Source: Trachythela sp. YZ-2020 (lineage: Eukaryota > Cnidaria > Anthozoa > Malacalcyonacea > Clavulariidae). Taken from it: a stretch of 64,000 nt of DNA. The stretch spans positions 248,001-312,000 of the forward strand of contig JADLSH010000273.1 in NCBI GenBank assembly GCA_016169945.1, written 5' to 3'. Below the pieces are notes generated by a model. That model saw only the letters and a list, made by a program, of their open reading frames with translations. It had not been told where the DNA came from and made no database searches. The translations under genes were made by a program, and so were the position numbers. This document shows, piece by piece, positions 1 to 13,900 of this stretch (position 1 is its first letter; each line of letters opens with the position of its first letter).

Positions 1-741
1 ATATTATTATTATTATTATTAACACTTATGATTAATTGTTAAATTTTAATAAGCTACAATGATTCTATTCAAATCCTTTCAGTATTTTACTTGTCATGGC
101 CATTGAACCAAGACAAGTAAGGGTCAAAGGAAAGGTGTTGTCCTTTAATACTAATTTAAGGCAGCTTTTCTATTTTTTGCTGTAATATGCTGTTACTCAT
201 TTCACTCTTTGTCTTTATTTATGATCAGAAAATGTACAGATACAAAAATTGAATAGCTTTCACTACGATTAAGTTTAAACTAGGTTACAAAATATACCAA
301 CTATGTCTGCATGAGTATCAAGTTGAAAAAGTTATTTCTCCCTGATACTTTACATGAAGGAAAAGTACAACACTAATATACAACTATGCTTCCCGTTGAA
401 CATGGAACCAACAAGACCCTTCCAGATTTTAATACTTAATGCAAAAGCACTCTACTTTCTTAACTTATTTAGAACTTTCTAAAGTTTGTCAACTATTCCA
501 CAGTTTTGTTGTTATTGTTCTAACTTTTTGGTATTAAAACCAGTCCACTTGTACGTTGAAGAATAATTATATGTAGCATTGCATACTATACTTCTATCAA
601 GTTCAAATCATATCAATTGTTAATGAAATGATATACTAATACTTGTTCAAACTTAAAGGCATTTCACTTGCAACACTAAGAACAGAGTAAGAAAATGAGG
701 AAACTATTTAGTGTATATAGATTGTTATATATTGTTCAAAC
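1..741. other. AT-rich sequence downstream of the CD20-like gene
   Basis: The first 23 bases are an ATT microsatellite. The rest is AT-rich and probably holds the 3' untranslated region of the minus-strand gene that ends at 742, plus intergenic DNA. I see no coding pattern or recognisable repeat. Confidence 0.5.
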
Positions 742-2694
742 TTAACGTAAAAGCACTTGACTTGCTTGAGAATGATGTATGGTAACATTGGACTTAGCTG
801 GTGCATTTGCTGACTTCTTAACAAACCACCCAGCTGCAGTGCAAGAATACATGACAGAGGAACACGCAAACACGAATTCAAATGCAGCCAAGCATATAAT
901 CACAGCTGCCAATGCCAAACCGTTTCGACCATGCATCCTCATTTCGCTTAAAAGCTTTCTTTCTGCATCAAGTTCGATGACTACAACATCACTGTACCCT
1001 GTTCGTTCTTTCTCAATTTCGGCTTTCTCTGTCGCAGATACACAGTTCTCGTAATAGCTGGTTCTCATGTACACTGCAACATATCTTCGCGAGTAAAACT
1101 CATCAACAGGTGAAGCATCACTTGTTAACTCGTCATAATAGTCAGCCATTGCTGTACCATAAGATATACAGAGGATCATGGACAGAAGAGCACATAATAT
1201 GGAGAGCCATGAATACCAAGTTATCTGAAAAACAAAAAAGAAATTTACTTGTCAAGTGCTGGATGTCAATGAGTTGATCACACCAAGGGTGAGGTGGTTT
1301 TTATAAAACACTGAAAACCTGCTGAAGAAACTGAGTGAACCATTAAAACACATTCATAACTACAATTAAAAACATGCATGACGCTACTAGCACAAGACTT
1401 TAGTTTCATAAACAATTGAATTATTTAATTAATTCTAGACAATGAAGTTCAAAGGATCGTATTTACAAATAACACACAAGTGCTTATAAGTTATCTGCCA
1501 GAAACATAAGCTTATCCACTCTATCAGGCTTCAAGTGTGCTCGTGCAGGCTACTGACTACCGCCCTGCTTTTTAAAAGTCTCCCCGATGGCAAATCGTTT
1601 TAACAAACCTGTGTAAGTCCGATATCAACTCTCTTTTAGTTTAATCACAAAAATGTCATTTGAATACAGATTTCCCCCCAATTTTCTGGGTTTTTTTTCA
1701 ATTTTCTGCTGAAAGCATCATTGGTTAAATCGGTTTTAATTAACATAGTTTTTTTTCATAGTCTTTTAGATGGGTACGGTACATGATAAAGTAGGTAAGT
1801 CTTGGATGTTAAAGGTTAACAAACCTACCATTTGTTGTCCAGCAACTGAGCAACTGTACAAGCCAATCGCTGCTGTAATAATGACCTGAAAAATGATTCA
1901 AACAAAAATGTTTCATATCACCATTTAAGGATTCAGGGCACCAACATACCCCATTTGTCAACTGGCTAAAGGTTAACTGGATATGCATATAAAAAGAACC
2001 AGAGAATAAAGGATGGTATCGTATTTCGTAAATGGGAACTACAACATGAAATAAATCCATACCAATACTGGTTATAACATATTTATGTAAATCAACAAAT
2101 ATTAAAGTATTATAACAAATGTTAGTATTCTATAATGGCTACAAAAACATGTAACATCTAATAATGATTCAAGGATAAAATGTACGTTATTCTATTAAAA
2201 TTAAGACACCTAAATGTTTTAATTGTCAATCTATAAAGTTCTTTTTAACAATTTGAACTCGTTGTAAAACGGAAACCAAGGCAGTAAATTTTATATTGCG
2301 TATTGTCGACACTTAAAATCTTTCCTCAATACCTAAGGATTACAAATCTTAGATACAGTTATATAATCATTTTCTACCGCAAAATTAAACTTTAAACAAA
2401 CCCCAAACAGCATGAACGTTTAAACTAAACCACAAAGCTACAAAACGGGCAATTCAAAACCATTTAATACCTCAAAGATATTAAAACCGCTATTATGAAA
2501 GCATACATCAAAATATTTGAAAAGTTGCTACTTACAATGACCCCAATCCAGATGCCTAGACCGGCTTTTGAAGTCCAATGACAAATCAATGTCGCACACA
2601 CAATCCCAAAGACAAAAAGTAGAATCCCTATCATGATTTGTAGGCCGGCTATAAGCCGTACAAAACCTTTACCACTACCATAAAGTGTGGCCAT
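742..2694 (-). CDS. Four-transmembrane protein, CD20/MS4A-like (complete, 3 exons)
   Basis: The coding exons are 2694-2536, 1885-1829 and 1224-742. All introns are phase 0, donors are GTAAGT and GTAGGT, and the joined product has 232 residues. The start is the ATG at 2694, in MATLYGSGKG; a TTG slightly upstream is not needed. Four hydrophobic spans are visible: about residues 11-37, 47-67 (built across the first splice junction), 76-96 and 173-201. A hydrophilic, tyrosine- and acid-rich loop of about 75 residues with cysteines lies between spans 3 and 4, and a short tail of about 30 residues follows. Paired short loops plus one long loop before span 4 is the layout of CD20/MS4A and related tetraspan families. 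MARVEL-type or other tetraspan proteins are alternatives. I infer a plasma-membrane or vesicle membrane protein. Ligand and function cannot be read from the sequence. Confidence 0.75.
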
Positions 2695-4940
2695 TTTCAA
2701 CAAAGTTGTTTTGACTCAAGAACGTACGCAAAGAAAATTGCGACTAAATTCCATTCCCAAATATGGAAATGCCCCGGCTAACGTACCCCGGGGATGTTGC
2801 TGGTACGAACCACTGATCTTTTCAGATCAGTGGTACGAACACCCGGGTAAGAGTGACAGTACCCGACCGGGCACACATACTGGACATTCTAAAATCGTGG
2901 CTCGATATAGTAATCACAAAAACCTTATTCAAGAATCGCGAAAACAAAACTTCATAAACTTCATACTATATGAACACACCTGCGTGACCATTTGTGAGCG
3001 CGGGAATATTAACGAAGAACTTCCAAAATGACCGGACGTGAGCAGTTGCTCGCGCCATCTCGCGTGTTATATATCGTTTTCATGTCAATTGCTGACGTCA
3101 TTAAAAATTCCATTTTTGAAAAACAATGCGCTATATCTCACTATTTTGTCCGGTGACCTATGTTCAAATTTTGCAGTTGTATTGCAGCGCGAAAATTGAA
3201 AACTTTCATTATACCAAAAATAAAAAAGGATGTAATGCCAAAAAAATCTATCGAAGAAAACGACATTTTTGCCTTTTTCACAAAAATGGCATTACAGAAT
3301 TTTTTTATATTTTGGCTCGAAAAAAAATTGCGGGTCACCATGCTTCTTTTCCAACTACACGAGGCGATAGGCTATTTTGGAGTGAATTTCGTACGCGTAT
3401 GTTGCCGTAGCAACGAACTATGTGTTACTAAAACTAACATAATTTGAAAGTAGAAAGATCAGGGGCGCACATTCCACAAAATTTTGGGGGCTGTCCATTG
3501 TCCAGGGACCAACTTTTGATATTTGTTTAACCACGTCAAAACATGTAGTACAGTTAATGTAAAAATAGGTGCAGTGCCACTGTGCCAGGGATGCACGAGG
3601 TTGTTACAGTTAGGGGGCTGCACCCATGAGGCGCCACCATGGTTGGCGCCAAACGGGAAAACCTCTGGAGAACGTCGGAAATGGCATTTTTAGAGTCTTC
3701 TCTACCTCTTTCGTTAATAGGCTCTTTCATAGAATACTGACGTGGAAATAGAATGCACAAAGCGGCAGCGCAAAAGTTAGGAGGTTTTGCTCAGTCGTGT
3801 ATGGCTATTTTTAATCTTACATTTGAGTATATTGTCTTAAGAGGAAAATATATCTCTGGGTTTTGATTTCTCTTATTGACAATTTCTGTATCGTTTATTA
3901 TACGTTTTTTAGACAGGCTGTTTCGGACGAACTCGGACGGAATTAAGTAATGTAATTTTACAATTCGCGACAGACTTTTCTGAAAAATGCACAAATTATG
4001 GGGGGTGTCACACCCCCACACCCCTAATGTGCGCCCCTTAGAAAGATCAAAATATATGAAAACCCATACCTTATGAAAACCTAAAAATGCGGAGTTTAAA
4101 AATTTCAAAGTTTTTGGACACCTGAATTTTTGAAAACTGTATCAATCCACCTTAAATACAGATATAAATTACCTTTTTCACTTGATTGTTACGATTTTCG
4201 TAGATTTTCTTCGACGTATTCCTATTTTCTATCATGGAAAGAAAACTAAAGAAAACGCTCAGGCCTGGAAAATGCCCCTCTACCATGTATAGCAAACCAA
4301 TGATAAATGTACACAATTTTGACACCCGGCTTTGTTCCGTCGCTGTTTATATACCAAATCTTACAATATTTACTTCATATTGCATTACAAAAAAATCTAG
4401 TTATACTAGGTCTACTAACAAAGTTTCTAGTCACCAGAGATTTTACTTGTCCATGTTATTATGCAAAGCACAATTTCACAAATATCTACATACATTCAGC
4501 CCTCTGGGTAATCCTCCACCTTTAATACCATTTAAACACGTCTTACTCTCATTATGGTTTGCGCTCCAGTAAATATTTTCCGCACTTTCTATAAATACTG
4601 ATACAGTCGCGCTCTAATTTTACGATATATGCACAAAATCTATAAGCGCAAACTATAGCGAGACTAAGGCCATATACATTCAACAAGGTCGCCCTTTAAG
4701 CCATTTCCTTCCTACCAATTGTCAAACTTAATCATTCTACCTACCTGCAATCCAAATTTTAAACTAATCCTGAAAGTATATTTTGATTGCCGATTGATTT
4801 GCGCGAAAAATTTACTTCGCCTTTTGGGCGAATTGTGGGTTAAATATATATATGTTACCTATAAATATTCGTTTCATAGAAAAATACAAAACTACGGGTG
4901 CGTATAAATATATGATCTAGGGATTCTTTAACTGGGTAAG
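2695..4940. other. Intergenic region between the two minus-strand genes
   Basis: This 2.2 kb lies between the start of the tetraspan gene and the stop of the giant gene. Short open frames here have no family features. It should hold the promoter of the tetraspan gene near 2700-3060 and the 3' end of the giant gene. The only polyadenylation-like signal I see on the minus strand is ATTAAA near 4521-4526, and it is weak evidence. A perfect 11-bp inverted repeat (ACCACTGATCT with a 4-base loop) lies at about 2810-2835. Confidence 0.5.
2810..2835. repeat. Short perfect hairpin upstream of the tetraspan gene
   Basis: Arms ACCACTGATCT and AGATCAGTGGT are separated by TTTC. The flanks also repeat GGTACGAAC directly. 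It sits about 120 bp upstream of the ATG at 2694, so a regulatory role is possible but unproven. Confidence 0.4.
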
Positions 4941-7902
4941 CTAGAATGTTGATCTACTTAGTCTTCGTTTCACGAAGCCCATACATCCAATCGAGTTCTG
5001 ATCAGGAAGTTCGTTATCTGAATAGTCTTCAAGTCTTGTGACAATGACCTGCCATCGTGCATTAAAATTTACAAGTTCATCATGAAGTGTGGTTTTCGAG
5101 TCTTCATCAGCTACATCTTCTATGTCCTTGCTCACAGCGTTGATACGATCAACGAGAGCTTGGTTTCTTGGGAAGTCTGCGATTCTCTCCTGTAGGAAAA
5201 CAACAGTAAGGGTGTTGATGCTACAATGGTCAGTACATTCACCTTTGTGACAGGGGTTCGGTTCCTGTAATAGTCTGGCTTCTACTTGGTCGTAACTGTC
5301 GTGACCAAGTCATGTTTGACGATGCAAAATAGTCTGGAAGTTCTCTACGGAAAACCTTTTCCAGTATTTAATGACAAATAAAAATCATAAGTTACATAGC
5401 TTACTTCCTCCGCTTAGTAATATTGACATTAACTTAAGGAATAAACGTAAATTTGATGTAAGTTTTTACACACAGCGCTATATAAGAACAGTAATAATAC
5501 GCTAAAAATGTAATTTATATCTATTTTATCTTGTATTTATATAGTCTATTTTAATATCTATTTTATCTTTTATTTATATAGTCTATCTTAATATAATAAT
5601 TTAATCTAATCTAAGAATCTAATTAATTTTGTTAGTATATGTAATTTTCTGTATAAAATTGTAATATTTAACTTAATTCAGCCTTTGGCTGCAATGTTTT
5701 ATAATAATAAACTATCTATCTATCTATAAAACAGGGTCCATTAAGGTATCCCACAATCATGCATGATCTAGCTATACGTACATCTATTCTTACCTCTAAA
5801 CTCTTAATCAACCCTACAACATCTTGTTGAAGTGTTTCTTTTTCTTTCTTCATTCTTACTTTCTTTTCCTTCGCCGTTTCTCCATCTTCAACGTCATGTG
5901 ACATATTACCTTGTAGTCGTTGCGTCTTCGTCTCATGTTCGTCAAGTTCCGCGTTCGTTTCGTCAATGTACGTATTCACAAGGCTTTTCTTTTCCTTCAG
6001 ATCTGCTTGCTTGTACTGGATATCCCGTAGCTAAAACACAAAACGAAAATTTGGGCCTATGCAAGGTTTAGATTCGATAGAGATAAATCAAGTTTGTCTA
6101 TCTCAAACTTAAATGTTAACTAAAATGTGAGCACACTTGACCACATTGACCACAAGGATGCGGGGTAGGGGTGCACATCCCAAGAAAAGAAACATACCAA
6201 TTCTATCCGTGCTATGATTTCTTTAGCCATAGTGTTCCACCTCCGATCTAACTGGGCCAGATCTCGATCTATGGTCCTTGACGCGGCTGCTTCATCATTC
6301 AAAAACTTCATTAATGCCATGCCCTTGATATGAGAGTTTGATAATACTACTCCTTTATCTTCCAATTCAGATTGAATGTTCTAAAGAAAGAGCATGGAAA
6401 TATTGTATTATCATTTTCCAATCTTTCTCACTGACAAGTAAATTGGAGTGATGTTGAACAGAGTAATATAGTAAAATATATCTGAAAGGTGGTGGTGCAG
6501 TGTTTTTGGAACAACCAAGAGTAAAGGTACGTTCACACGTTGCGATTTGTCGGGCCGATTTCAGATGCACGTTAATGATATTTGAAAAATACGTGGCAAA
6601 CGTCATCTGGTGACATCATCAACTGAAAATATTCGTCATTAACATTCAGCAAAACCTAAAATCGGCCCGACAAATCGCTGTGTGTGAACGTACCTTAACT
6701 CCGCACAAACAAGGATAATTCATACCTTAAGATCCTCAATCTGTTTCTTTATTCCTTTATTATCAGCCCAATTTATTTTCTCGTTAATATGCGAAAGTTG
6801 TTCTTCGTTTGGATCCAACCATTTAACGAGCGAATCTTCTTCTTGCTTTATCACCCTCCATTCTTTGATGATTCTTTGTAATTCCAGAGAATAATCATCA
6901 GACCATTGCTTCAAAACTTTCCATCTTTTTTCGAAATTTCGCACATCCATTTTGTAATTCTTCTCAAGCTCAGTCACTCTCTCTGCTGCATCCGCCATCT
7001 TCTCCATGTTTCTGTGGCTTAATTCTTCTTCGAATTCCTAGAAATTGGAAATATTTACAGATGTAACAAATTAGAATCTCCAAGAAAACTTATTTTATTT
7101 TTCTTGCATGAATGGAGCCCTGTTTACAAAGGCGAAAGGCACAAATCATTTCACCTTATGTTCTTTGAGTTCTTTCTGGAATCCAGGCAGATCTTCAATT
7201 TCCAAATAACTGGATGACATCCTGTTCTCACTGACAGCAATCCACGTCTTCCGATCTTCAACTTCTTTTCTGAACATTACTAAATAGTCGTCTAACAACC
7301 TGCTAAAACAAAATCCCGTTAAAGCATAAGAAGCGGACTGCCCGGAGAAAACCTGCAGTGTTTGGAACAGGAATACGGAACCACTCATCTCATATGCGGC
7401 TGAGGTGAAATGGTGGTCAGAAAACTGCATATTGCCTGCAGGAATTGAAATTCCGTCACAGAAGTGAAAGTCGCTTGTAATTAGAAGTACTAATAGTACT
7501 ATAATAGTACTTATTATTAGCATGATAAAATTACTGGATGCTGATTAACAAACAAAATGGCGGAAATTTTGTCATGCTAATAATAAACTAATACTTATAA
7601 TTAGAAGTACTAATAGTGCTATAATAGTACTAATACTTATAATTAGAAGTGCTAAAATACTGTATTGTAGCTGTAACTCGTATTTTTACATATAACTATT
7701 TAACCCAAACCTACCGGTTGAACTCCACATGTGATTTTCCAGTGATTTTGGTCGCATGTTCCTTTAATTGCTTGATTTTACCGTCCACACTAATTTTGTC
7801 TTCTTCGTTAAGGATAAGAATACCAAACGTGGTTATTTTCGTCGCCAGTTCTAAGGTCACCTGTGCTTGTTCTTCAAGCTGAGCTGCGCTCTCTGCAACG
7901 TG
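4941..7902 (-). CDS. Giant gene segment 1: C-terminal exons
   Basis: Exons are 7902-7715, 7299-7155 (or starting at 7302, because the acceptor reads TTTAGCAG and either AG keeps the frame), 7037-6726, 6380-6198, 6030-5794 and 5189-4941. From 7155 on every junction is phase 0, unlike the phase-2/phase-0 alternation upstream. The exons still encode heptad-rich helices with spaced tryptophans, such as [11 protein letters not shown] in 7037-6726. That exon of 312 nt looks like a merged unit. The last exon begins [10 protein letters not shown] and ends in a short basic tail, [10 protein letters not shown], then TAG. No transmembrane or KASH-like segment follows in the same frame. An alternative final exon cannot be excluded, because GTGAAA within the last exon could act as a donor. 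Intron 5190-5793 holds a SINE-1 head fragment near 5235-5270 and AT-rich sequence. Intron 6381-6725 holds a MITE. Confidence 0.8.
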
Positions 7903-10900
7903 CTGTAGAATGAAAATAAGACAAAGATATAAGCTTTTTTTTTCTGCATCTCACTCGATTGAAATTGATGTAGAAGGTTTAGGTGGATAGATATTTCGAG
8001 TGAAATATTATATACAATATTTTAGACCTGAACGGGAACGGCTGCGAAAAATGCAACTCTAAGTCCTCCGACAGGAATCGCAGGGCCGCAGGGCCAATTA
8101 CAAAGATATAAGCAACCTGTTATGCTCTTGAAGTCAACCTTCCTTGTGAGAGGAAACCCGAAAAAAACACGACTTAATTCAATTTCTCGAGTCCGGGGCG
8201 AGAATACAACCTATGATTTCAGAGGCGATAGTTGGTTGCTCCCAATAACAGTTATTTCATTTTTTAGTACAGACAATATATAAACAAACCTTTGCGCCGT
8301 CCATTTCCTCAGTGGCTGTATCAAAGTCTGCAGATAACTTCATCTCAATTAAAGTAGCTTCTGCCTGTTCAAAAGCATGTATCGAGGTGGACAACATGCC
8401 ATTTAAACCTTCAATCAGCGTTGTGTACAATCTAAAACAAATACAAAATATGATTATGGTAATTGATTTCATTAAGCACAACCTATACCGAAGAGGGATG
8501 ACCCTTACTGGACCTCTGGAGAGAACAGTTTAAATCTGATAGAGCTATCCAGTATAAGTAATGGTACGTTCACACACAGCGATTTGTCGGGCCGATTTCA
8601 GATGCACGTTAATGATGTTTGAAAAATACGTGGCAAACGTCATCTGGCGACATCATCAACTGAAAATATTCGTCATTAACATTCAGCAAAACCTAAAATC
8701 GGCCCGACAAATTGCCGTGTGTGAACGTACCTTAAAGTTAGTTTAGTTTAAGCTACTTTACCTAGAATTCGTTTCCTGTACTCTTCTTTGGAGTTTATTC
8801 CTTGTTTTAGCAATCGCTTGCATCTCTCCTTGGTATTCCTTTCCTTGTTGTTCATTCAACATGGCTTCTGCTATCAACCTCTCGTTCAGTTCCAGTGTGT
8901 TGAGGAAACCTTGTTCCCCTTTGATTATCTCTCGTCTCAGTTCCTGGCGAAATATAAAGATTCAAGGTTAGGGAGAAGGTAAAGTATTCCGAAAAAAACG
9001 CACAATTAGTTGTAACAAACCTGCAGCAGACTTGTACTAATGCTGTTTCAACAACTTGTTATCAAGTTGTGTTCGCATTGCTTCTTCCCAGCTTGTTGAC
9101 AAGTTGTCAACGGCTTGTTGTCAACTTGCTGCGAGGTTGTTAACTCGACAGACTTGTATTTCGCAAGATATAAACGAAAACGGCACTTCGTGCATATTCT
9201 CGCGTGACTCAAGCAGAATAGGACTACAGGCTTTGTGATTGGTTGTAATGACAATAAAAGACAATGGAAATATAAACTATAGAAATCGTTTTTCTAAAGA
9301 ACGAATCATAAACACTGATCACTTTTGTTTCAGAAGACCAATCAAAAAACATCTTCATATTACGTAAGTACTTACCGAAGTTGTTCCAACAACTTGTTAT
9401 CGTCCTGCAATTCAACAACTCGTTAACAAGTTGTGAGTGAAAACGTTGTACCAACTTGATAAAGTGATAACATTGTTACAACTTGTTGACAAGCTTGCTA
9501 CAAGTCTGTTGCGCCGACATCTTGTTGACAAGATGTGACATTCTTACGTGTGTAGGTCAGTATTTCCGAAACTCCCCGTCGAAAAAGGAAGTTATGGTGG
9601 AAACTGGAGACATCAGCCGCCCTCCATCATGCAAATAGAGACATTAGAATCTTACCTGTAGCTTACAGTACTCTTCATAAACGGCGTTTATCTCATCAGC
9701 ATCACTATCAATCTCATTCAGTTTTCTTTCACAGTATCTTAACCATTTCTTCACATCATCCTTATGTTGGCCATGAAAACTGATTACGCCCTTTGCCAGT
9801 CTGAGGTAAAATAACAGTGGAAAGTCAGTCATAACTTTTCTTACTGTACAGTCTACAGGTATAGGCTCTTTTCCACTCATCGCAAAAACCAATTATCCAT
9901 GCAATCAAAATGCTCGATAGTTAATTTTAATTAGATGCAAGCACTCGCAGCGGGCTTGCGAGTTGGTTTTGCGATGAGTGGAAAAGAGCCTTAAGTATTC
10001 ATTCAGCCAGTTAAGGCCGGCCTCCACTTGCACGTACGTACGCACAATTGCACGCACGTATGTGTTTATACTTTCGTGAAATTTGATTGATAAAAAAACG
10101 ACGGCCGCACGTGTTCTAGTTCTGAATACAGTTCTCATACGTACACAAAGTTAGCCGCGACGGCATCAGATCGATTCGCACGTACGGCCAGCGCGGCCGA
10201 TTTTGCGCATACTCTGTGACTCGAAAATGATCGCTAATCTTGACCGTCGCGGCTAACTTTTTGTACGTATGACAGTAGAACTGTATTCTACTTTCTGTGC
10301 GGCCGTCAAGTTTTTAACCAATCAAATTTCACGAAAGTATAAACACATACGTGCGTGCAATTGTGCGTACGTACGTGCAAGTGGACCCCGGCCTTAAGTA
10401 CCTACCTAATATGAACACATTTTGTGATTGGCTTTCTGAAACAAAAGTTATCAGTGTTTATGACTCGTTCTTTTGAAAGATAATTTCTATAGTTTATTGT
10501 CTTCTATTGTCATAATCAACCAATCACAAAGCCTGTTCATATAGGTTCGTGGCGGCACTCATTCAGTGGTATCAACTTAAGGACTTATTTTCATCATTAA
10601 GAAACGATCAGCATATAAATGCTTTAAATAGAGCCATGTATACAGCTCTGTTGAAACGATTGAAAGCACTATACTGGGTTATGATTGTCACACTTAGAAT
10701 ACAGTACTTGCACATTGCGACCACTAGGGAAAATGTATGGGCCTTGTACTACAGCGCATCCCCAATAAAAACCCCTTTAAGAGACAGACTTGGAGCAAGA
10801 CTAGTCAACATGATACAATGACTATCTACTGGGATTCTGGGAATCATAATACTATACTTTTGCAACTTCAAAGTTATCTTATGATTGATGCGTCATTTCA

Positions 10901-13900
10901 ACGTCATAGTGAAAGAGCGATAAGTGAATGAAGCACGTTAGAGCACCACGCATACTTTGGCAGGCTCGTTGGCAACCACTGTCTCATTAAATACAATTAA
11001 AGGTCAATATATTGACCTTACTAGAAATTTCTATAAAAAAATTCTTAAAAGTTTTACCAGAAAATACCGCTTACTCAGTTTATAACGCGCTATTTCAGAG
11101 CAATCATCAGGAGAATATGATACCACATATTATATTCATAGTAAAAACTCAACAATTGAGATTTTGAGTATTGTCAACCTCGTTGTCAAATGTCAACGTA
11201 AAGTTGACTCAAGTCTCAAGCTGGGGCGAGTCAAATATATATGTTGACAAAACAATGTTAGGTACTTGGGTAGTATCAGTTTATACTACACTACAATAAT
11301 CTAACCGTGTCCGCTATTTAGCCGAGGCTTTTGTAGAAAAGCCACGAAAGCCCCCAAGCTTTTCCTTACCTATTCTTAGTATCAGAAAATTGCCTCTCGA
11401 CTGCAGCCATACGCGGTTCCAGTTCAACAGTTTTTATCTTTAACGTGCCTTCAAAACCATCGGTTGAAAGATAACCCTTGTCCTCCATCTCTATAATTTG
11501 TCGCGTAGACTCTTCGAATTCAGATAAATGTTTTTGAAGGTAGTCCTCGGAATCCTAGACGAGATATACACAGGATTACACAAAAACATAGGATGCCACA
11601 ACAGGGAACTCCGGAACTGTTCATTTGATATGCAAGGAATTTATTAAAGAATTCTTTGTCAAACAAAGATCAGTGTAGTTTCGTGCGGAAAATATATGCA
11701 AAAACTGTCACGAGATATATGGAATTAGCAAATGATTAACTGAAATCAAAACTGAAGTAGATTTATTTCTCTTTAAGAAAAGGTAGTTTGAATAAAGTTG
11801 TAAATATAACTCATTGGGGAACGGGCATGGTATTGGAAGCAAACATATGATGTCATTTATATGCGGAAACAGCTGTAATTATCGTCACAAGACATTGGTA
11901 CGTTTTGTAGGAGCTATAATTTCGATATAATTGGCTCTTTCACAGTTCCTCTAAATCGCTCAGAAAGACATTCGCGCAGTGATCCATGGGAATACTCTAA
12001 CAGAAAAATAGAACACAAAGAGTTGTATTCCCAGGTTATATTCTCGTGTTTCGCGCACAATAGAGGTAGGGATTGGGTTGGGATCAAGATCAAACATGAG
12101 GATATTACTCATTTCCACCGCTCAACGCGGGATGACCGACTGGAGGTGAGCCCTGAGGGCTATATAACAATCCCCTGATACAAAGGACTTTATCCCTCTC
12201 CTACGCAAAAGCTTTGCCAAAACCACAGAATAGGAAATGACCAGAAGGGCCACTCAGCAGTGCAACGTGACCCCTTTATGCAGTTTTCTGGCCAGAATAA
12301 TGGCGGACCAGCCAGTTCAGCGTGTTTATTGGCCAGAAAATGCAATTGACTGGCTAGAATAATGGTAATGAACATGCGTAATGCGACGTGCGCAGCGTCA
12401 AAAACGTCAAAGGTTCCGCCTCAAGTGGCCCTTCTAGTAATTTCCTATTCTATGGCAAAAGCTTTGCCAAAACCCAGGTCATTATTCTGTAGCCAAAACA
12501 CAGGAGTCTGGCACATGCGTTCCCTCGCTCAGCGGCAAACTCTGCAGAGGAGTGAGGTACGTCATTTTGTCACCCACCTTGATCAAATCAACTTGGTCTC
12601 GTACAACTGTAGCCTCAGATCCAACTGATCTTAATTTCTTCAAATCCTCCAGAACGCGATCTACCATGGCTTCCGAAGCATTTAGTTTCTCTGTGAAGAA
12701 TGCCAGCGTCTCGTTCCGCACACTGTGAATATAGGACAATGAATTATCAGAAGAATTACACAATTTTCATTGCTGATACATATAATACAACTGAAATAAT
12801 GAAATTAATTTATGTTTTTAAATATCAAATAAAGCCAACTGTCGTGACCAAGTCATGTTCGACGATGTGAAATAGCCTGCATCTATCTTGTATATAGTGT
12901 AGTGCTGTATGTAAATCAGTCTTTACTGACTGTAAACCCAGGACCATGTGAGTGCCGGGTACCTGCAGTCCTGAGGGCATGACCCCCTCCCACCCTGCCG
13001 ACAACTTTTAAAACTTGATCGACTAGTCTCAGAGTAGCTTGAAGCGCGACATCGATTAACGAAGTGCAAAGTGATTAGAGCCGTTCGTCAGACGTCTTTC
13101 TAGCTTTGGGGATAGCGTATTTCTCCGAATCACCAGTAACTAATATTGTGCGCATTGTAGTACTGAATTTCATCTAATACTAATACTAACGTTTAAATAA
13201 CAAAGTTCGCCAACACAAAAAATACAAAATTACTTGTATAAAATATCTATTACAAAGTACAACACTGGGGTTTTCGTACTGCATATTTGAAACATTTCAA
13301 GTGCCGGGCGGAAGAGTCTGCTTTGGCGTGAGTGCCGGGCGGTACTGCCAAGTGCTGGGCGGTGCCGTCCGTTGCCGCCCACCGTGGACAGAACCCTGTA
13401 CTCCATCACATCAGTCACTTTGATATGTTCAGGACAGTTACGACTAACTGGAAACCAGGTTTAAAGATATGAAGATTATATTTGTAAATGTGTATTATTA
13501 AATCACACAATATAAAAAAAAGTAAATACTTCCATAATCACACAATAGCCATATAAGGCTCACGCAGGTTAGCTTATGCGGCAAAATATCCCCTAAGGAT
13601 CCTTGCCGTCCACACACGTACTCACCACCTCCGTGTGTCCTCGCAACATTCAAACTCCTCGTGTGGACTGGCAAGCTGATTGTACAGCCAATTATAGCTG
13701 TAAGGTGGATAACATAAAGTAGTGGCTAGTAAGGTCGTTTAGACAAGCAAATCAGAAAACAAAAGGGTTAAAGTAAAGTGCAATAAATACAACAATAGCA
13801 ATACTTACTGAACTTTTTGTGATTCGGTGTATTGTTTCAAGTCATTAATCTTCTCCGAGAGACTTGCGATGGTTTCTGTAATTTCAGCATTCTGAGCTGT

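Noticed and set aside
1809..2060. Minus-strand open frame of 83 codons as a separate gene
   Set aside because: Only 1829-1885 is used, as the middle exon of the tetraspan gene, in another extent and with splice sites on both sides.
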